DNA from: Alligator mississippiensis
Lineage: Eukaryota > Chordata > Crocodylia > Alligatoridae
Reading direction: 5' to 3'
Assembly: GCF_030867095.1 (NCBI RefSeq)
Contig: NC_081830.1
Coordinates: forward strand, 35,261,832 to 35,325,831
DNA length: 64,000 nucleotides
The translations under genes and the position numbers were made by a program. Below are positions 46,346 to 56,810 of the stretch, piece after piece; within the stretch, counting starts at the first letter, position 1; every line of letters begins with the position of its first letter. Under the pieces are notes generated by a model. It saw nothing but the letters and a program-made list of their open reading frames with translations. It made no database searches and was not told where the DNA came from.

Positions 46346-49138
46346 GGCTAAAGTCCCCATTTTAGTTCTAATCTGGAATTGAATGAAAGAGAATCAGTTC
46401 TGCACTTTGTTACCTTTGTTGAGTCCTACAGGTATTAACATGGGTTACTCAAGTATAATTAAGAACATATTCTTGCCCCAAACAAGAGACAACATGCCTT
46501 TTTGTAACTCTCAGTTTCAAGAAGGATACTTAGTGTTATGCAGTAGAATAAACCCTGAAAAGAGGTAGGATTTTAGACAGGAAAGGGATATAGTTAATGA
46601 GTACTTGATCACAATTGCCAGCTTCTGTATTTTCCAACTTGCATCCTCTTTTGGCTCAGAACTACACTCAGGATATCCAAGACCTGGAAAACTGAACCTC
46701 TAGGAAAATGCACTATCATGTCAATTTTCTGTACTTGGGCTGATGTTAGATCTCTGGTGGGAACATGTCTGTGTTCTGCAAGACAGAAATAATAATTGTT
46801 AATGTTTTAACTTTAAATGGAAAGCTAATTGATTTCCACAAGTGTTTTTAGTTTTCATTTTTCATTTTTCTTTTCATTTCCAATAGGAAGACTGCTACCT
46901 AGCTGAGATTTGTATAACTTTATTTATAAACTGTATCACATTCACTATATAATATAACATAATTACATGACACCATATGCTTTAACATTATATAATATTT
47001 AATATACTATATATTAGGAGAAGTATTGGAAATATAGTTTTAATTTTTTTCCAGAATCTGAAAAACTGGTAACTATCAAAGATTATAATTTTTTCTAATG
47101 AAAAAATAATAAAGATTTCTGAGGAAAAAACATATTTTACATATCTTTGATCACTTGGTTTCCTTTTGTAAAAGATTTTATTGGAAATTGTCCTTGTAGC
47201 TTGAATGATGTGTGCTTAAGTGGTTTTAAAGCAACACATTTTAATGAAACATTTCACTTACATAAGTGCTGTCTATGTAACTGCATAACTGAAGATTTTG
47301 ACTCCTCCAAGTAGTATGTGGAGAAGCATTGCCTGTGATAATGTATGGAGCATGTTCAATAGGAGTGGTCCATAGGCATTATTTTTTAATGGAAATCATT
47401 CTGCAGATTAGTGGGATTTGTGACAAGGGGTTGTTGTAGTTACTCAACATATGATCCAAACTCTGAGCTTCTATTTTTTTCAGTTCAGGTGACTAACTGT
47501 CAAACTGAATGGCATTCAACTTATCTAAGACTTGTTAAAGAAATTGGGCTCCTAGCAAACTACTATGATGCTAATTTTCTGTTCTTGAGATAGTATCCTA
47601 GAAACTGGAGACCAGGGGCAATCAGGTGAATGTCTAGATCAGGACTGGTCAACCTGAGGCACGTGTGCTACAAGAGGCACAGGCAGCTTCTGTATGTGGC
47701 ACATGGCAGATCAGAGAGGAGCATGTAGCACGGCTGTGGATAGGGCTGGGAAAAGAAAGCAGAGCTGCAGATCATGCTGGAGAAGAGGACTTTAAAGGCA
47801 ATTGGGGAAGGAGTAGGGCTTAATTTGTGGCATGCTTGGCACAAAGTTTGGCCCTCATTATTTTAGACAATAGCCTGGTGATTAGACTGCTTTGTTTAAC
47901 TTTCCTCAGGAGGTGGGGCTACAATCTGGTTGTCTACTCCCACATCAGGTACCCCACAAGGCTATTTGGGCTAAAAGGTGTTTTACTGTAGACAGTTCTG
48001 CTCATAACTGAACAGCCCTTTTATGCCCTAAGTAACAAGCTTTTTTCCAAAAACGGATTAGACAAGCTAAATCTGAATCCAAAGCAAATACTAGCCACTT
48101 CACACAGGCCTACTACCCAGAACAATGCTTTTCCACCATCTCTTTTAGAATTTTAAGAACCTAAAAGGTAGTACAGGTAGTGGCTTAACTGAGTCTTTCA
48201 GTACAATCCAAACAATAGATTTGATTGTGAGAAATTATTATTGTTATTAACAATAATAAAGATAATAAATATAAATATAAATTCAGAGAAGGTAGTATAA
48301 AGTTTTATGTACTTACAGCACATTAGTTATTCAAGAAGCTGAGGAAGTGCTGACATGGGAATTCTGCAAGGGCTGTGCAAAGAAATTGCTGTGTTTCACT
48401 CCTTCTTTATCACCTTTCTTTTTCCTTTTGTTCTGTCTTCCTATCTATGTATCTATGCTTCCATCAGCCATCTTTTTATCAATGTCTTTGTCTTCTACTG
48501 GTATATACAGAACTAGGGGTTCTCATCCTTCTCTGATGTTCCCTGCTTTCTGCTAATTCTGTGGCTCAGTACATGGCTCCAGGGTCCACAACTCACTGTC
48601 CAGAACTGGTGTTAATTCAGTGGTGCAAATCCTAACAATCTGCAGCAGCTAAATAGAACCACAAAGTTATAGTGCCCTTGTTACTCTTTTGCATGGTGTT
48701 GGTTATGGCAATATTGAAAAAACTATCAACTAAAAATGAATCACAAGTCCAGAATATATTTTCCTGAGGCTTCCAGAACACCACTGTGCTTAAGAGCTCT
48801 AACTGCACAATCTGCTTTAAAAAACTCCTCCCTTAACTGTTCTTGAGAATCTTTGGGTGGTAGGTCTGCTGCTATGATTCGTCAGTTGCATCACCTGTCC
48901 TGAGATGTAGCCAACAGCAAAATAAATAATTAATTTGCTTCCCTTTGACACTGAATTGTATCATAGGACCATTACCAATCCTAAAAAAGAAACATGAGTT
49001 ACACATTAGTATACACCTTTGCATCGTCAAGCATGTGAAAAATCTGTCTTTCTATCCCAATGTACAGCTTTTCCATACCTTCCCTTTATAACACATTTTT
49101 TCATCTTTTTTTCATCTTTGAACTCTGTGTGTGTGTAT
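46346..49138 (-). repeat. Right arm of the inverted duplication (outer part)
   Basis: Reverse complement of 25650-29612. It starts with the equivalent of the OR 5' UTR and first codons (46346-46385), runs through the upstream flank and ends in a TG-rich tract near 49120-49138. Compared with the left arm it lacks about 1.2 kb (equivalent to 26738-27932, most of the shared hAT and adjacent sequence); the junction is at about 48072. The two arms share long open frames by chance (for example 48347-48556, identical in translation to 26457-26248), but nothing indicates these are genes. Confidence 0.94.
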
Positions 49139-49394
49139 TATTTTTTTCATTTCTATTTATACTGCTTTGATCATATTATTATCAATCTGTTTGCATGACA
49201 TGCTCTCTTGTTATCTGTGCATATTTCTGTTGTATTCCTCATCATAGTTAGTATCACAGCATGACATTGGAAATTCTTTGAGGCAGGGACGTTCTCTTTT
49301 TTGACATTTATGTAGTGCTTAGGACATCTGAATCACAATATGTAGGCTTCTGGCCATAGCAGAAGAACTCTGGAGATGTTCAGTATAGATTTCT

Positions 49395-49775
49395 GTGAAT
49401 GAGAAGAGATTTGAACTACTATAATGATATGACCTATAAGTTTATCAGGGGTGCTCATCATGATCTGGGGGAACATCTGTTCACCAGAGCGCCCAAAGGG
49501 ATGACAAGATCGAATGGTTACAAGCTCCACCGCGACCGATTCAGGCTGCACATAAGGAAGAACTTCTTTACTTTCCGAGCCCCCAAGATTTGGAATAGAC
49601 TGCTGCCGGAGGTGGTTCAAGTACCCACTTTGAACACCTTCAAGACACATTTGGATGCTTATCTTCATGGGATTCTATGATCCCTGTTGACTTCCTGCCC
49701 CTGGGGCAGAGGGCTGGACTTGATGATCCTCCGGGGTCCCTTCCAGCCCAAATGTCTATGAAATCTATGAAATCT
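49395..49775 (+). mobile_element. CR1 LINE 3' end, plus strand
   Basis: The frame 49399-49680 encodes the end of CR1 pol: YKFIRGAHHDLGEHLFTRAP, HRDRFRLHIRKNFFTFRAPK and WNRLLPEVVQVPTLNTFKTH. After the stop come the CR1 3' UTR words (TGGACTTGATGATCCTCCGG) and terminal CTATGAAAT units to about 49775. It is close in sequence to the CR1 at 52701 and therefore of the same young subfamily. It lies just outside the right arm. Confidence 0.93.
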
Positions 49776-50589
49776 ATAAAATGACCATTCAAAGTACAGA
49801 GAAAAAACACAATATGATGATTAAGGGATTAGACCAGTGCTTTGAACACATAGGCTCAATACTCTGTTCCAAGCTGGACATATTGCATGTTTATGGGTAA
49901 AGTCACTTAGATTTAAAAAAAAAAACAAAAAACCCCAAACCAGTAAGCACCATTTAAGTGCCTAGTTCCCAGGAGTCAAACTCAGAAACAATTGTTTGAA
50001 TCCTCAGAATTATGATAAAAAATAGTCATATGCTAATCAAGAAACCACTATAGCTAACAAATAGGAAACACTGTGGCCCCTCTTCAGAGGTTAAGATCTG
50101 ATGCTTGCCCTAGATCCAAAACCGATTAAACTTAAAATGATTTGCACTATTTTCTTTGGGATGGTGTTTTATCCTATAATTTTCTCATGATTAAAGCACT
50201 CACTATGTAAGTACAATTCTCACATTCAATGTTCTGCTTGTCCTGGGGAAGTTCCAATTATCATAGCCACCAGGGGAAAGGCTGGGTCAGGTACTCTCCA
50301 TCCTGTTTGTTGAACCCTCTAGGACTCTTGTATTTAATCTAATGACTATATCATGTAGAACAAAAAACCCCAAACAAACAAATAAACAAACAAACAAAAA
50401 ACAGTCCTTGGAACAAGGACCATTGCATTCCCAGATAAGGACCAGTAAATATTTCCTTACCTAATCCTGCTCCAGAAAGTCCATACCTTGGTGGACAGTT
50501 CACTTCTGATGTTTGCTGAGGTGAATGAGAAGAGAATCAGGTGCTCTCACTCCAGTCAAGTTATTCTTGAATTATACAGCGTGAGAATC
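49776..50589. other. Gene-free stretch
   Basis: No gene is seen. Diverged SINE-like words occur around 49830-49910 (GGGATTAGACCAGTGCTTTG; GGTAAAGTCACTTAG), and an (AAAC)n tract lies at about 50370-50400. Confidence 0.4.
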
Positions 50590-51710
50590 TGAGAGCTGCT
50601 TGAATTAAAGCATTCCAGTATCTTGGGTATCAGTGCCCCCTATGCTTAAAAATGGCAGCGGTGCTGCTTGAACTTGTGCGGGCCGGGCCCCAAGCCCGCC
50701 CTCGTCGCCATGCATGGCAGTGATTCCGATCCCATTCTGGCCGCCATGGGCAAGCCAGGGGCGAACCGGGGTCATACCAGACCCGTCTCCGGTGCACGCG
50801 GGCTGTGGCCGTCAGCCCAGACACGCAGGGTGGGAGAAACCGCGGGATGGTCTTGTGCACGCGAGTTAGAATTAGTCACGGAGGCGTAATGGTTGATTGA
50901 AAAGATTGTTTACTTACACCCAAAGATGGTATCGGTGTAGGCTGGATAAGTTTCCAGGCACAGCTCCCGCTTGAACCCTCGTTGGAGGACTCTGACAAAA
51001 CGATTGCTCCCACGGAGTTTGCTAGGCTCCGCGGGTCCGGTTAAGTTGGGTCCGAAAAGCTTCCCCGGAGTTTGCCAGGTTCCGCGGGTCCGATAAGTTT
51101 TCCCCCCGGAGTTTGCTAGGCTCCGTGGGGTCCAAAATTATAGGAAAGGAATACGTCTAGGATTGCCCTCGGCGACGGGGAGAGGCGAGAAGTGAAAGCT
51201 CCGTAGGCTCGGCTCTATTGCCTCTCTCTGCCTGCTTAGGGGAGGCGCACCGGGTCCGCGAGGGTCCACAGCGCTTGGAGATCTTCACACAGAATATCTC
51301 TCTCTCCTCCCACCTCCGGTTTTCGTGGAGTCCTCCAACTTGGGCAGAAACCACACAAGCCTTATGTACGGCTAGCAAGCAAATCGCTAGCTGCCACGTG
51401 TGCCTAAATTAAGAGTCGGCCAATAACGTGGCATAGACTCTAATACAAATGGCGGGAACTTCTTTGCAGCGAGCATCACTACGATGCAAATGAAATGCAC
51501 ACTGCAAAGAAGCTGTAATTTGGCGGGAAATCCCCCGTTGTACCAGAGCTCTCTCTAGCAGCAGAGAGCTCTACCGTGCAAAGAAAGAGACAAAAAGGGC
51601 GGGAAATAATTTAGCGGTGCTGAAGCGCACACACAAACAAAAAATCACAACTTTGGGTTGTGACAGAACTAAAGCTCATTTGCGTAGCTTTGAGTCCAGT
51701 GTGGCTATTC
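50590..51710. repeat. Palindromic MITE-like repeat, copy 4, interrupted by a solo LTR
   Basis: Left of the LTR, TATCAGTGCCCCCTATGC and AAAAATGGCAGCGGTGCTGC match the left half of the family. Right of it, GAACTAAAGCTCATT (51666-51680) matches the hairpin centre at 5276-5290. The LTR therefore landed in the middle of the palindrome. Confidence 0.65.
50675..51665 (-). mobile_element. Solo LTR, 991 bp, minus orientation, with intact target duplication
   Basis: On the minus strand it runs from TGTCACAACCCAAAG to GGGCCCGGCCCGCACA. GAACT is duplicated at 50670-50674 and 51666-51670. The U3-like end contains three GGCGGGAA motifs (51451-51458, 51522-51529, 51598-51605; E2F-like), an octamer ATGCAAAT (51484-51491), a CCAAT-type box near 51419 and a TATA-like TACATAAG (minus strand, 51361-51368). 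Downstream are three copies of CGGAGTTTGCTAGGCTCCG-like units (51013, 51066, 51107). No internal genes are adjacent. It looks young. Confidence 0.9.
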
Positions 51711-52700
51711 CTCATGTTCACTTGGAAGAAGACAACTTAACCCTACTAGTATTTCCCAATAATTTAATTTGACATTTTTTTCCCCTGGAAAGATGGTAAG
51801 CTAACATTAGTGCAATAATTTGAAAATCTCATACAAGCCATCACAACCTAATCCATCATCTTGTTATACAAGTCCTATTTCATTATGTCTCTTTGTCTTT
51901 CTCTCTCATCACCCTAAGACTTGTAACATGTAGAATTTTACACGGACATATATATAAAGAAGATCCCATGCAATCCCAAGAGATAACTTTCAAAGAATTA
52001 TTTCCTATTTTATTGTTGTCCCACTGATTCTTCCATAAAGATTGGTAATTAGAGTAGACAAATCCATTTTCATTACATCGTTACACACACACACAAATGT
52101 TTCTAGGAAGGCAGGGAATATACCTTGTGATATTTAATCTGCAGCAGAAGGATCCCACGTATTAGACAGACATACACCATCATTTTCTTTTTAAATTTCT
52201 TAATATAACACTTCTATATTACATAGAAATTTCATTGGGCAAATCACAGATAACGACCTGATTTTCAGTGAACTACTATAAATCTAGCCTGATACTAGGC
52301 TTCTGTTGCATCTAAAATCAGAATCAGAATCTCTGCCCTGTAATGATTAAAATTTAAAAAGTAGAATTTGATATTCATTTTTCACCTTAAAAACAGTGGG
52401 AATTAAAGGACTGATGAGATTTCAACAGTCTTTGAGTCAGGCTTTAAAAAATGAAATGGTGATCTCTGGATCTAGAGTGCAATCCTAGTGAAAAAGGTAG
52501 CTTTTCTGTCATTGTGACCCCAAATTCAGGACTTAGAATACCTGGGTTATTAAGTTTCTGGCTCTGCAGCAAATGTTTCATTTTGCTCAGTACGTTCGCA
52601 GGCATTTAGGTACCTAAACATTTTGATAGGTGCCTAGTGCATCATCAAAAACACCTTATGGCCAGATTTCATTCTACCTATTAAAAGTTTAAATCAACTT
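51711..52700. other. AT-rich gene-free stretch
   Basis: No coding homology. A short (CA)n lies near 52083, and foldback-type words (GGCATTTAGGTACCTAAAC) occur near 52600. Confidence 0.4.
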
Positions 52701-53945
52701 AGGTTCATAGATTTCATAGATTTCATAGACATTAGGGCTGGAAGGGACCTCGGAAGATCATCGAGTCCAGCCCCCTGCCCAAGGGGCAGGAAGTCAGCTG
52801 GGGTCATAGGATCCCAGCAAGATAAGCATCCAGTTTGCTCTTGAAAGTGTTCAATGTAGGCGCTTGAACCACCTCTGGTGGCAGGCTGTTCCAGACCTTG
52901 GGCACTCGGACAGTAAAGAAATTCTTCCTTATGTCCAGCCTGAAATGGTCTTGTAGTAGTTTATGACCGTTTGACCTAGTCGTCGTCCCTTGGGGCGCTC
53001 TGGTGAACAAACATTCCCCCAGATACTGGTGGTCACCCCTGATAAACTTATAGGTGGCCATCAGATCACCCCTGAGCCTGCGCTTTTCCAGGCTAAAGAG
53101 CCCCAGGGCTCTCAGCCTGTCATCGTAGGGTCTGCTTCCCTGACCTCTGATCATGCGCGGGGCTCTTCTCTGGAATCTCTCAAGCTTCTCCACATCCTTT
53201 TTGAATTGTGGAGCCCAAAACTGGATGCAGTACTCCAGCTGCGGCCTCACCAAGGCCGAGTACAAGGGGAGAATGATGTCCCGGGATTTGCTTGAGAAGC
53301 ATCTATGGATGCAAGCCAGTGTTTTGGTCGCTTTACTGGCCGCAGCATCGCATTTCAGGCTCATGTTCATCTTGTGGTCAATGATGACCCCCAAGTCTCT
53401 TTCTTCCATAGTGCTAGCCAGCATAGCCCTGCCGAGCCTATAAGGATGCTGCGGGTTTTTCTTTCCAAGGTGGAGAACCTTGCATTTATCAGCATTAAAC
53501 ACCATCAGATTCTCATCCGTCCACTTGCTGAGCCTGTCCAGGTCAGCCTGGATCACCTGCCTGTCTTCTGGTGTGGTTGCTTTGCCCCAAAGTTTGGTGT
53601 CATCGGCGAACTTGGCCAGTCCACTTCTGACTCCAGTGTCCACATCATTAATGAAGATGTTGAACAGTATGGGTCCAAGGACAGAGCCTTGGGGGACCCC
53701 ACTGGTCACAGGACACCATGATGAGTGACTTCCATCAATTACTACCCTCTGGGTCCGACCACGGAGCCAATTTTCCAGCCAGTGGATCATGGTGGAGCCA
53801 AGGCAACAATTGGCCAGTTTCGCCAAGAGGTGATCATGGGATACCAGATCGAAGGCTTTTTTGAACTCAAGACATATGACATCAATCTCTTCTCCCTTGT
53901 CCAGGTGATAGGTCACCTGGTCGTAGAAGGAAATGAGATTGGTGT
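52701..53945 (-). mobile_element. Young CR1 LINE, 5'-truncated, with one 387-codon open frame
   Basis: The 3' tail (TTTCATAGA units at 52703-52730) lies at the left. The minus-strand frame from about 53945 to the stop at 52804 is uninterrupted. It contains NLISFYDQVTYHLDKG, DVICLEFKKAFDLVSHDHLL (first catalytic Asp), SGVPQGSVLGPILFNIFIND, KFADDTKLWGK (intact FADD box), ERDLGVIIDHKMNM, LVRPQLEYCIQFWAPQFKKD and the C-terminal WNSLPPEVVQAPTLNTFKSK. Endonuclease and the RT finger region are missing through 5' truncation, so it cannot move, but the lack of stops or frameshifts marks a recent insertion. The CR1 at 49395 is a sister copy. Confidence 0.96.
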
Positions 53946-54454
53946 CTAAGTGCAAACATACTTTCATTATAGATTATCAGGACAGGATGCAATAAAATTA
54001 AATTTAAGCAAGGTCCACTTAGATGCTTAATAAGTGGAAAAAGGACATTAGCTCCTAAGTATGCTTCTCTTATACCTTATTTGATTCCATGATAAACCAT
54101 TAACACAAAAGATAAGAAGTGAGAAGTCATACTCATTCTTGCTGCTTTTTTACTTACCCTTAAGGTGCAGATGATGGTTAGTTAGAAAATTAGCCTTATC
54201 CACAATTTTTCAGGCAATCAAACAAAGTGGAATAAAATTACTTAGTGGTGCCTAGTGAGTGGAATAGGCTCTGTCCCCAAGTCTCTATTTCCTATTTCAA
54301 TCTTTTGAAGGAAAATCTAACTGTCTACTTATATTCCTAAGTGTTTACCTACCATTACAAATCTGACCTTAGGTAGGTAACTTACTTAGGCATTATTAGA
54401 AAATCCTGCTTGAATCTATCTGTATTGCTTACTGCATGAATGCATCTGATAATC
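53946..54454. other. Gene-free stretch with a foldback remnant
   Basis: AT-rich. From 54310 to 54410 the words TATTCCTAAGTGTTTACCTA and TAGGTAGGTAACTTACTTAG suggest an old palindromic repeat. Confidence 0.4.
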
Positions 54455-54520
54455 TATCAATCTTTGCCTCACTTTTCTCCTCTGTTAAATGGGAGTAATA
54501 GTGTTTCCCTGCTTCAAAAG
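54455..54520. repeat. MIR-type SINE core fragment
   Basis: TTTGCCTCACTTTTCTCCTC followed by TGTTAAATGGGAGTAATAGT closely resembles the conserved MIR/CORE-SINE 3' segment (TGCCTCAGTTTCC, AAAATGGGGATAATA). Confidence 0.65.
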
Positions 54521-54650
54521 TACATGTTTGTCCAAGAAATGTGGTCAATGTATTATATCATTGTGTGCGGCTCCAAAACATTGATAATAGGAACCATATT
54601 ATCACTTAGGAAGAGGCAGACATTTTCCAACCTGACTTCATTTTTAATTA

Positions 54651-55586
54651 CTATAAGCAAATATTCCTGCTCAGTGTTTTCCACATGGCTTCCTTCACTT
54701 CCTTGTTCCTTAGGCTGTAGATAATCGGGTTTAACATGGGAGTAATGACTGTGTAGGAGATAGAGAGAAGCTTCTTGGTGCCTGGGGAATAGGTGGATTT
54801 TGGCCAAAAGTATGTCAAGCCAGATGTGCTGTAGAACAGAGTTACCACCACAAGGTGTGAAGAGCAGGTAGAGAAGGCTTTGCGTCTGCCTATAGCTGAT
54901 GGCATCCTCAGGATGTTAGAAATAATAAAAATGTAGGAGACCAGGATCAGCAAGAAGGGTACCATGACAACTATTATAGTGCCTATGAGGGCATACATCT
55001 CAAACAGGGAGGTGTTAGCACAGACCAATTTGAACACGGGAGGTCCATCACAGAAGAAATGGTTGACTTCATTGGGCCCACAGAAAGGGAAACTAAAAAG
55101 CCATGTGGTTTGCACAGTCCCCACAGGTATCCCTGAGAACCATGAAGTCACTGCTAGCTGGATGCAAACTCTCCTATTCATGATGATGGTGTAATGCAGT
55201 GGGTTGCAGATGGCAACATAGCGGTCATAAGCCATTGCAGCTAAGAGAAAGCACTCAGAACTCCCTAAGAAAAAAAAGAAATACATTTGGAGGACACACC
55301 CATAGAAGGAGATGGATTTATTCTCAGAGAGGAGATTCCCCAGCATTTTAGGGACAATGACAAAGTTGAAGCAAACCTCTAAAAAGGACAGGTTCCAGAG
55401 GAAAAAGTACATGGGGCTCTGTAAAGTAGGGTCAGCCACTGTGACTAAGATAATCAGAACATTTCCAGTCAGTGTTATTACAAAAGTAACCAGAAACACC
55501 ACAAAAAGCAGCACCTGGAGCTGGAGGAGATTGGAAAACCCCAGAAGAATGAACTCAGTGACTACAGTATGATTTCCCTGTTCCAT
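54651..55586 (-). CDS. Intact olfactory receptor, class II, OR10A-like (311 aa)
   Basis: A seven-transmembrane odorant receptor. Landmarks: NHT glycosylation site (5-7), GN of TM1 (41-42), PMYFFL (58-63), SLEVCF-type TM3 entry (67-73), C97, MAYDRYVAIC (118-127), FCGPNEVNHFFCD (168-180), SY (217-218), [10 protein letters not shown] (236-245) and PMLNPIIYSLRN (283-294). The length is typical with no defects. The start MEQGNHTVVTEFILLGFSNL matches the family. It is clearly paralogous to the OR at 29599, but their flanks show no duplication, so the split is older than the inverted duplication. It is on the opposite strand, and a young CR1 lies 700 bp downstream. Expected in olfactory neurons; the ligand is unknown. 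Confidence 0.96.
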   Translation of the reverse strand: MEQGNHTVVTEFILLGFSNLLQLQVLLFVVFLVTFVITLTGNVLIILVTVADPTLQSPMYFFLWNLSFLEVCFNFVIVPKMLGNLLSENKSISFYGCVLQMYFFFFLGSSECFLLAAMAYDRYVAICNPLHYTIIMNRRVCIQLAVTSWFSGIPVGTVQTTWLFSFPFCGPNEVNHFFCDGPPVFKLVCANTSLFEMYALIGTIIVVMVPFLLILVSYIFIISNILRMPSAIGRRKAFSTCSSHLVVVTLFYSTSGLTYFWPKSTYSPGTKKLLSISYTVITPMLNPIIYSLRNKEVKEAMWKTLSRNICL

Positions 55587-56810
55587 TCTCCAAGCAAAGT
55601 CAGAAAAATAAATTCTGTTCTATGTTACCAACATGCAAACACAAAGATTTCAGTGGAGTTAAATGTTGTTATTTAAAACAGAATCTTGGCTACATGCTGT
55701 GAAATCTTGGAGCCTGTCACTTCCACCTCTGCACTCCAGGCAGGACTTCCAGTATGAGGACACTTCCTTTCATTATCTATACAGAAGTGCCATCTTCTCT
55801 GCTTTCCAGCTTAGGTCCCTTGCATTCTTCTTCTCCTCATCCTTTCTTTATTCAGTTTAACCCAGGTTTGTCCAAGGTGAGGTGTGTCAAAATCTTATTG
55901 AAAGCTTGAGTCTCATCAATGCTTTCAAGTCAGGTTAGTAGAAGAGGGTTAGAAATCAAAGCACTCAAAAGTCTGCATTCTGCAAATTAAACATAGGAAC
56001 CATTATTCTGTATCAGCCACAGAGAAACAGACTAAGGAATCTTACTGATGCTGGCATTTTCCTCCAAGAAAATAAATATTTAAAAAATATATAATTTTTC
56101 ATTACATTTTTCAGTGGAATTTTTTTTCTTTTATCCAAATATCTCCATTTTTTTCTTGTCTGAAAATATTTAGACTTTGGTGGCCCACTGGAAACTAATT
56201 GAACAGGAGCCTATATAACTTTACACATCCAAATAGCATTTTTGGCACTTACACATGATTTGTGGTTCTGCTATGCATGCAACATAGACAGATAAGCATC
56301 CACATGGATGCTAAACATTGCATGTACAATGTGCTACACACTAACCAGACTCTTACATATGAACATATCAAGAGTTTGAGGACAAGTAACAAATGTTTAT
56401 GTTTGAGCCCCAGTAGCACTTGCTTAGGAAGCTCCAGCTACCTGCTCACTACGAGGGGCTTTGAACTTGCTTCTGTCTGATTTGGTAGTATGCTGCTCTA
56501 ATCAGGTAGTCATAGTTCAGACATTATTCAAGTCTTTCTCCAGATCATCTCTTAAAGCTGGCCTACTGTATTTTGTATTAAATATTAATTGGATAAAATG
56601 TATGAAGGGCAGAAGGGAAGACTTGCCCCACTGACAGAATGGGCCACAGCTAGAATCTAGAGACTGTTCCCTTCCAGCACAAAATCTCTTTTATTAAGCC
56701 AGACAAACTCTAATGTATGTTTCTCCTCCTGGTCCTGAAAAACTTCACTTCTGCAACTGAAAGCATCAGCTTCCCAAAAAAGTGCTAGAAAGAGGTAAAT
56801 TACTGTCTAG
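55587..56810. other. Upstream flank of the intact OR at 54651
   Basis: No gene is recognised. The sequence just upstream of the ATG (minus strand TTTCTGACTTTGCTTGGAG) could hold a splice acceptor, as usual for ORs, but this is weak. Confidence 0.35.

Noticed and set aside
51013-51133. Three regularly spaced repeats considered as a CRISPR-like array
   Set aside because: Only three units with unequal spacing (53 and 41 bp) inside a vertebrate LTR; no cas genes and a clearly eukaryotic context.
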